Source of the DNA: Agaricus subrufescens
Lineage: Eukaryota; Basidiomycota; Agaricomycetes; Agaricales; Agaricaceae
Assembly: GCA_029945375.1 (NCBI GenBank)
Contig: JAQOTE010000015.1
Span: forward strand, 184,869-248,868
Length of the DNA: 64,000 nt
Direction: 5' to 3'
In this document: positions 60,237 through 64,000 of the stretch, piece after piece
How the letters are laid out: every line of letters begins with the position of its first letter
Numbering within the stretch: position 1 is the first letter of the stretch
Notes under the pieces: generated by a model
The model's database searches: none
Told to the model about the DNA's origin: nothing
The model's input: the letters and a program-made list of their open reading frames with translations, nothing else
Translations under genes and position numbers: made by a program

Positions 60237-60672
60237 TTAGTCCTGAGTAGCGGCGCCATAGAAATGTGCGTCTGTGTCGAAGCAAGGGTATATGCGTTTG
60301 GGGGGATGTACCAAACATCTTGACGCATGTCCCTTTGTGAATGGTGAGTGGCGACAATGCACATACTTAAAAAAAAATGACTCACGATCATATCGAAGGA
60401 GCTCTTAAAGCCTTCGTCGCAACGATAGCAGAGGAAGGAGTCCCCCGGACCGCGTGTCAGTTCGACAATCAACACCTTGTCTTTGTTGGCCAAACTAGGA
60501 TACTCTACGGCGACAATTGCGTGGGTACACCGTTGACGATGTCTCCTTGCACTCCCTGACTTCATTTTTGACAAATCCTTGCCACACTCGGCGCAAAATT
60601 CTCGGCTGTGAAACAGTTAGTCAAACAAAATATATGGGCGAAGGTCATTTACATGTCGAGGTCAGCAGACAT
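60237..60672 (-). CDS. Small two-finger protein
   Basis: Three exons (60672-60653, 60605-60386, 60332-60237) join in frame to 111 residues, starting M-S-A-D-L-D-I. The protein is almost nothing but two fingers: F-C-A-E-C...R-H-R-Q-R-C and F-L-C-Y-R-C...G-H-A-S-R-C, spaced by about 40 residues, the same arrangement as in the neighbours at 58.3-60.0 and 55.2-57.6 kb. The second finger is only completed by the intron join at 60386/60332, which supports the model. The first exon is 20 bases. An alternative upstream exon at 60914-60870 was considered but breaks frame. Confidence 0.68.
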
Positions 60673-61043
60673 CGAAGAGCTTTTCTAGCTGATGGTGTGA
60701 GAGGAAGTAGATCTCTTTTTTGCGCTCCCTCTGCTCTTTTTAACGGTTTCAATTTCTTGTTCAGGCCATCTCGATATGAAAGGGAATCCGCTGGACTGTA
60801 ACAAAACAAAGCGCGCCGGTATGGTGGTCCAAGCCGGCTTCGTTTCGAAATTATCTTGATGTCACTCACCTGTCCTCTAAAAAAAGACTCGTAGATGCGC
60901 GGCTCCGAGCACATATTTCTATACGGTAACTTCGTTTGTCCCCCCCCCCCAAGGTCGTCTTTCTCTCCCCCAGGTCCCTCTACAGGTGAGTATAATCGTT
61001 CTACACAAAATATACCCCCTCCTGATTGTTTTGCCTAGTAAAT

Positions 61044-61693
61044 ATGCAAAGAACCGCTTCATCAGGAAAGAAGACAGGCAAGGACGACTACGATCTTTCC
61101 TCCTTGTACGACGTCGTATGGTCTGACAGCGACGACTCGGAACTCCCTCCGTTTAATCACGCCGCCATTAAAGTAAAGGGAGAAAACCTCGCTCGCACGG
61201 ACGACAATCCTAGCGCAGTAAGTCTTTGTTAACCGAGTCCTGTTAATAGCATCGTACTGTAACTTCGGCAGGCGGATCCAAGCAACCCCATAGCGGGCCC
61301 TAAAGAAAAAGAGGTAGATAAGTTCGCAATTAAAAATTGAACAAACATACTCATAAATTTTGATGAACCAAGGTTGGCAACGCGAAGGCTCCGGCGGATT
61401 TGCCAGAGCGTAAGGAAGAGCGCGACGTTATCGACCTCTCTGAAGACGACGAAGTCCCGGTAACTTATACCTATATACGACCGTCTATCGATATTAACTT
61501 CTGGACGGCAGTGCGGCTTTCGCATTGTTCGGTCTTATCAGGTACACAAGAAAAAGTTGAACAAGAACCGAAAGGGCAAGGTACGTTACCAAAACAATGT
61601 AGTACACCTACGAAACTCAACGACGTTTTTCAGGGCAGAGACATTAAAGCTGTAGATCCGGCCGATGTTATCGATTTGACCGGGGAGGATTAA
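61044..61693 (+). CDS. Small acidic protein with two SUMO-interaction-like motifs
   Basis: Five exons (61044-61217, 61272-61313, 61373-61459, 61542-61580, 61634-61693) join in frame to 133 residues. It is highly charged, with a basic stretch K-K-K-L-N-K-N-R-K-G-K in the middle. Two short motifs, R-D-V-I-D-L-S-E-D-D-E and D-V-I-D-L-T-G-E-D at the very C terminus, match the hydrophobic-core-plus-acid pattern of SUMO-interaction motifs. No globular domain is seen. It sits next to the finger proteins and is transcribed away from them. Function unknown. Confidence 0.65.
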
Positions 61694-62645
61694 GTAGGGG
61701 GTGGGATATCGTGTTCGTGTTCTAAGACGGTGCATGCACTTAGTTACAAGTTTGTTAGAATGAGGCGACTGCGTACCTCCAACGGTGACGATTTTGAAGG
61801 CGTCGATTGCGCGCCATTGCTCGAGCATCGGAGGCAGACCTTAACAAGGCGCGGCGCGCGGCGGGGGCGGGGGCGGCGGGCCATATATGACCGCCGCGTC
61901 ATACTATATGAGGTATATCACTCCCGCGGTTAACCATGCCATATACGGCGCATCACTCCCGCGGTTGACCATGCCATATACGGCGCAACGTTCCCGCGGT
62001 TCAAGCCAGCAATATCCCACGAACGTAGCCCAACACAGGTGTGTGACGGCGTGACTGATGACTAGTGACTACCTACACTACGTACAAGTTGCGGAAAGAG
62101 AGGCGCGTGAGAAGAAAACTGACTAATATGAGACATTGATTTAGGGTAGGCTCTTTTCCGTCACGGCACTCTCACGGTTGCGTCTGATCGCAACCGGCAT
62201 TTGCCGTGGTTGTGGGAACGTCCTTCCGAATGCACATAGCCGTCTCGGCACCGGTAATAACCGGGCTTAGGGCCTACCCTAAATCGAGGCCATTCAAGAG
62301 GTACCCCTCGACGTTTGTCTACTCTTTTCCTTCTACATAACACTGCCATATATAGTAAGATACTGAAAACAAATAATATATTGTACATACGTAGTGTAAC
62401 TCCGCCCGCATCTTCCCACGCTAGCCCCTCGATAAGCACATCACACATGGCGCCCCGCGCTCGCCGCTACCCGCATTTCCCGCGCCCTCCTTACCGCTTT
62501 CGGCTCCGGCTCTTGATCCGTTACATTTCACCTACCCTAAATCAAGGCTGCATATTAACGTTTGCCTGGCTTGATCAACACCTTTTCCCGTAACAATATC
62601 ACAACTAGCGTAGTATACTATTCCGTACAAGTACATACTATCCAA
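61694..62645. other. Repeat-rich intergenic DNA
   Basis: Contains a GC-rich tract at 61850-61880, a 35-base tandem repeat (cccgcggtt starting at 61923, 61958 and 61993), three further copies of the CCTACCCTAAATC motif, and ttaggg facing ccctaa at 62268-62283. Plus frames at 62161-62600 are not convincing genes. Confidence 0.6.
62136..62152 (-). repeat. 17-base motif containing CCCTAA, inverted right copy
   Basis: Exact reverse complement of 49205-49221. Nearby shorter copies at 62272-62285 and 62531-62545 are in the plus orientation. Confidence 0.7.
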
Positions 62646-63439
62646 ATGAGTCAATCAACCCAACCCGAGGTGAGTGCGGCGGCGAATACCGCACTCTTGA
62701 GTCCTCATCGCGCCTTAGCTCGGTTGCGCCCAAAACGCGGACGGTACGCTCAAGGATACTGACGAAATCGAGTGGCTTTTCGACCCCGACTCCGACGTTC
62801 CCGTCAGTGCGCTCTTGTCATTCTATAATGACGAATCCAACCGTGTCTTTAGATGCCGCCTGCTCCTGCCCCGCCCCCGCCGTCTACCGAAGTCAGTACA
62901 TGTCTTCTCAGTGACGCGATGGCCGCTGACTTGTTGTAGCTGGGATGTGCCCAAAACCCAGACGGCACCTTGAAAGATGCTAAGGACGTGCAGTGGTCCT
63001 TCGATGCCGACTCTGACGTACGTATCCCATTGTCCTCCATTCTTTGGCCACCTTGATAAACCTGCTGTAGGTTTCCGTAAGTAAAACCATGGTGATTTAT
63101 ACGGTCGGCTAACCGGACCCTTTAGCTGCCCCCGTCTCCTCAACCCGATACTTCGCTCGAAGTAGCTGGAACGAGTCCCAGACCACGACGAAGACCCCAA
63201 GCGGGTACAACGAACCCTTTCACGTACTTGGATATCGAAGCCGAAGTTTTCGAGGGAAATGAGAGTGACGACGAGGCCGACGAGGACGATGGTGCGCCTC
63301 CTCATTGTATCTCTTCGACCAAATCTGACGTCTTATAATCCTAGATGCTTTTATCAACGACGATGAAGTTGAGAGTGGGGGGCGGCAACCCTCCAAGACG
63401 TATAGCAAGCAGCCTCCGGGGGTTATCTGGGGGAGGTAG
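62646..63439 (+). CDS. Small protein with duplicated exon and acidic tail
   Basis: Seven exons (62646-62669, 62719-62802, 62853-62891, 62940-63017, 63071-63076, 63126-63291, 63345-63439) join in frame to 163 residues. Exons 2 and 4 encode the same module, L-G-C-A-Q-N-x-D-G-T-L-K-D...W...F-D-x-D-S-D, so one exon was duplicated. One proposed exon is only 6 bases (Val-Ser). The rest is Pro-rich, then T-N-P-F-T-Y-L-D-I-E-A-E and a run of Asp and Glu, a style seen in the N-terminal part of Spt5-like fungal proteins, though no KOW or NGN domain is present. Function unknown. Confidence 0.6.
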
Positions 63440-64000
63440 GGGATACACTAGGGGTTTTTTAAAAAATGAGGATTGGATGGATATGTAGAGGGCAAGAGGG
63501 CAGATACAGACATGGATTACTTAGGTGGATACTCAATGAGCATCCAGTGTGTGTACTATATGCGAGAATGTTGGCGGTAATGAGACAGACAGACTCATGC
63601 ATATATGGGAAACTTGGTGGGAACATGGCGAGGCAGAGAGACACATGTTGGATGTTGGGAAGAGTTTTGCATGGTGAGGCAGACACCCAGATGGATGCTC
63701 TACGAGCATCCAGTGTGTGCACTATGCGTGGGAATGTTGGGAATGTTGCACTGATACAGGACACATCTGCATGTGTAGAACACTGTTCCACAGTGAGGCA
63801 GACAACCAGGTGGATGCTGGCGTCATTGTGTTCACCATGTGTGGGAAAGTTTTCTTGTGATGTTGAGGCAGTGATAGACTGGGATGCTCAACGAGCATCC
63901 ACTGTGTTCACCATGCATGGGAAAGTTTTGTTTTCTTGTGATGTTGACGGGGTTATAGACTGGGATGCTCTACGAGCATCCAGTGTGTGCACTATGCGTG
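63440..64000. repeat. Minisatellite with repeated hairpin motif
   Basis: Irregular tandem copies share phrases such as gtgaggcagacaaccaggtg, catgcatgggaaagttttg and the small hairpin gatgctctacgagcatcc (near-copies at about 63521, 63693, 63873 and 63965), followed by agtgtgtgcactatgcgtg or variants. The copies are diverged and of unequal length (roughly 90-180 bases). The array runs off the window end. Confidence 0.75.

Noticed and set aside
60645..60914. Minus frame with Met at 60914 as first exon of the small finger gene
   Set aside because: Its splice to the following sequence breaks frame, while a start at 60672 joins cleanly to the finger exon.
1..64000. CRISPR arrays, bacterial operons, riboswitches and tRNA genes
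   Set aside because: The window is eukaryotic with spliced genes; I saw no regular spacer array and no convincing tRNA cloverleaf by eye.

Overview
The window reads as nuclear DNA of a filamentous basidiomycete, most likely a mushroom-forming agaricomycete. Almost every gene is cut by many short introns (about 45-65 bases, GT-AG, a few GC-AG), some exons are only 6-22 bases long, and the families are typical of such fungi (GH5 and GH105 enzymes, multiple P450s, an aryl-alcohol-oxidase-type GMC enzyme, a GPI-anchored cupredoxin, a NACHT NTPase, a Ty3/gypsy chromovirus). All gene models were spliced by eye from the sequence and protein-family patterns; the identifications rest on motifs, not on database searches.

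Region 1 (0.4-6.1 kb, + strand) holds three enzymes: a secreted GH105-like six-hairpin glycosidase, a LamB/YcsF (PxpA-like) protein and a GH5 glycosidase. Region 2 (6.8-21.6 kb) looks like a secondary-metabolite cluster: three cytochrome P450s, a secreted GMC oxidoreductase and a UbiA-type membrane prenyltransferase/terpene-cyclase-like protein. Two of the P450s have oddities near the N terminus. Region 3 (23-36 kb) carries two low-complexity unknown proteins facing each other, a fused bifunctional lysine-ketoglutarate reductase/saccharopine dehydrogenase of about 1,013 residues, a two-domain cupredoxin, a small unknown gene and a Cys-rich unknown gene.

Region 4 (37-48 kb) is a graveyard: a NACHT NTPase with an in-frame stop, an ISWI-type SNF2 ATPase pseudogene that still keeps introns, a fragment of glutamate-cysteine ligase, then a chromodomain-bearing Ty3/gypsy element with an intact pol but a frame-broken gag and no visible 3' LTR. 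Its 3' side runs into a striking cluster of near-perfect hairpins and 147-base tandem repeats (48.26-49.12 kb).

Region 5 (49.2-64 kb) is the most unusual part and has a subtelomeric look. A 1,593-residue gene joins zinc-finger modules, a tyrosine-recombinase-like core and a RecQ-type helicase in one protein. Beside it lie three more genes whose products carry the same paired C-x2-C...H-x4-C finger arrangement, two genes ending in or containing acidic V-I-[DE]-L-[ST] SUMO-interaction-like motifs, and a gene with a duplicated exon and an acidic tail. The block is bracketed by inverted copies of a 17-base motif containing CCCTAA, and the window ends in hairpin-bearing minisatellite DNA. My inference is that this is a recombinase/helicase mobile element or telomere-associated gene block with its accessory proteins.
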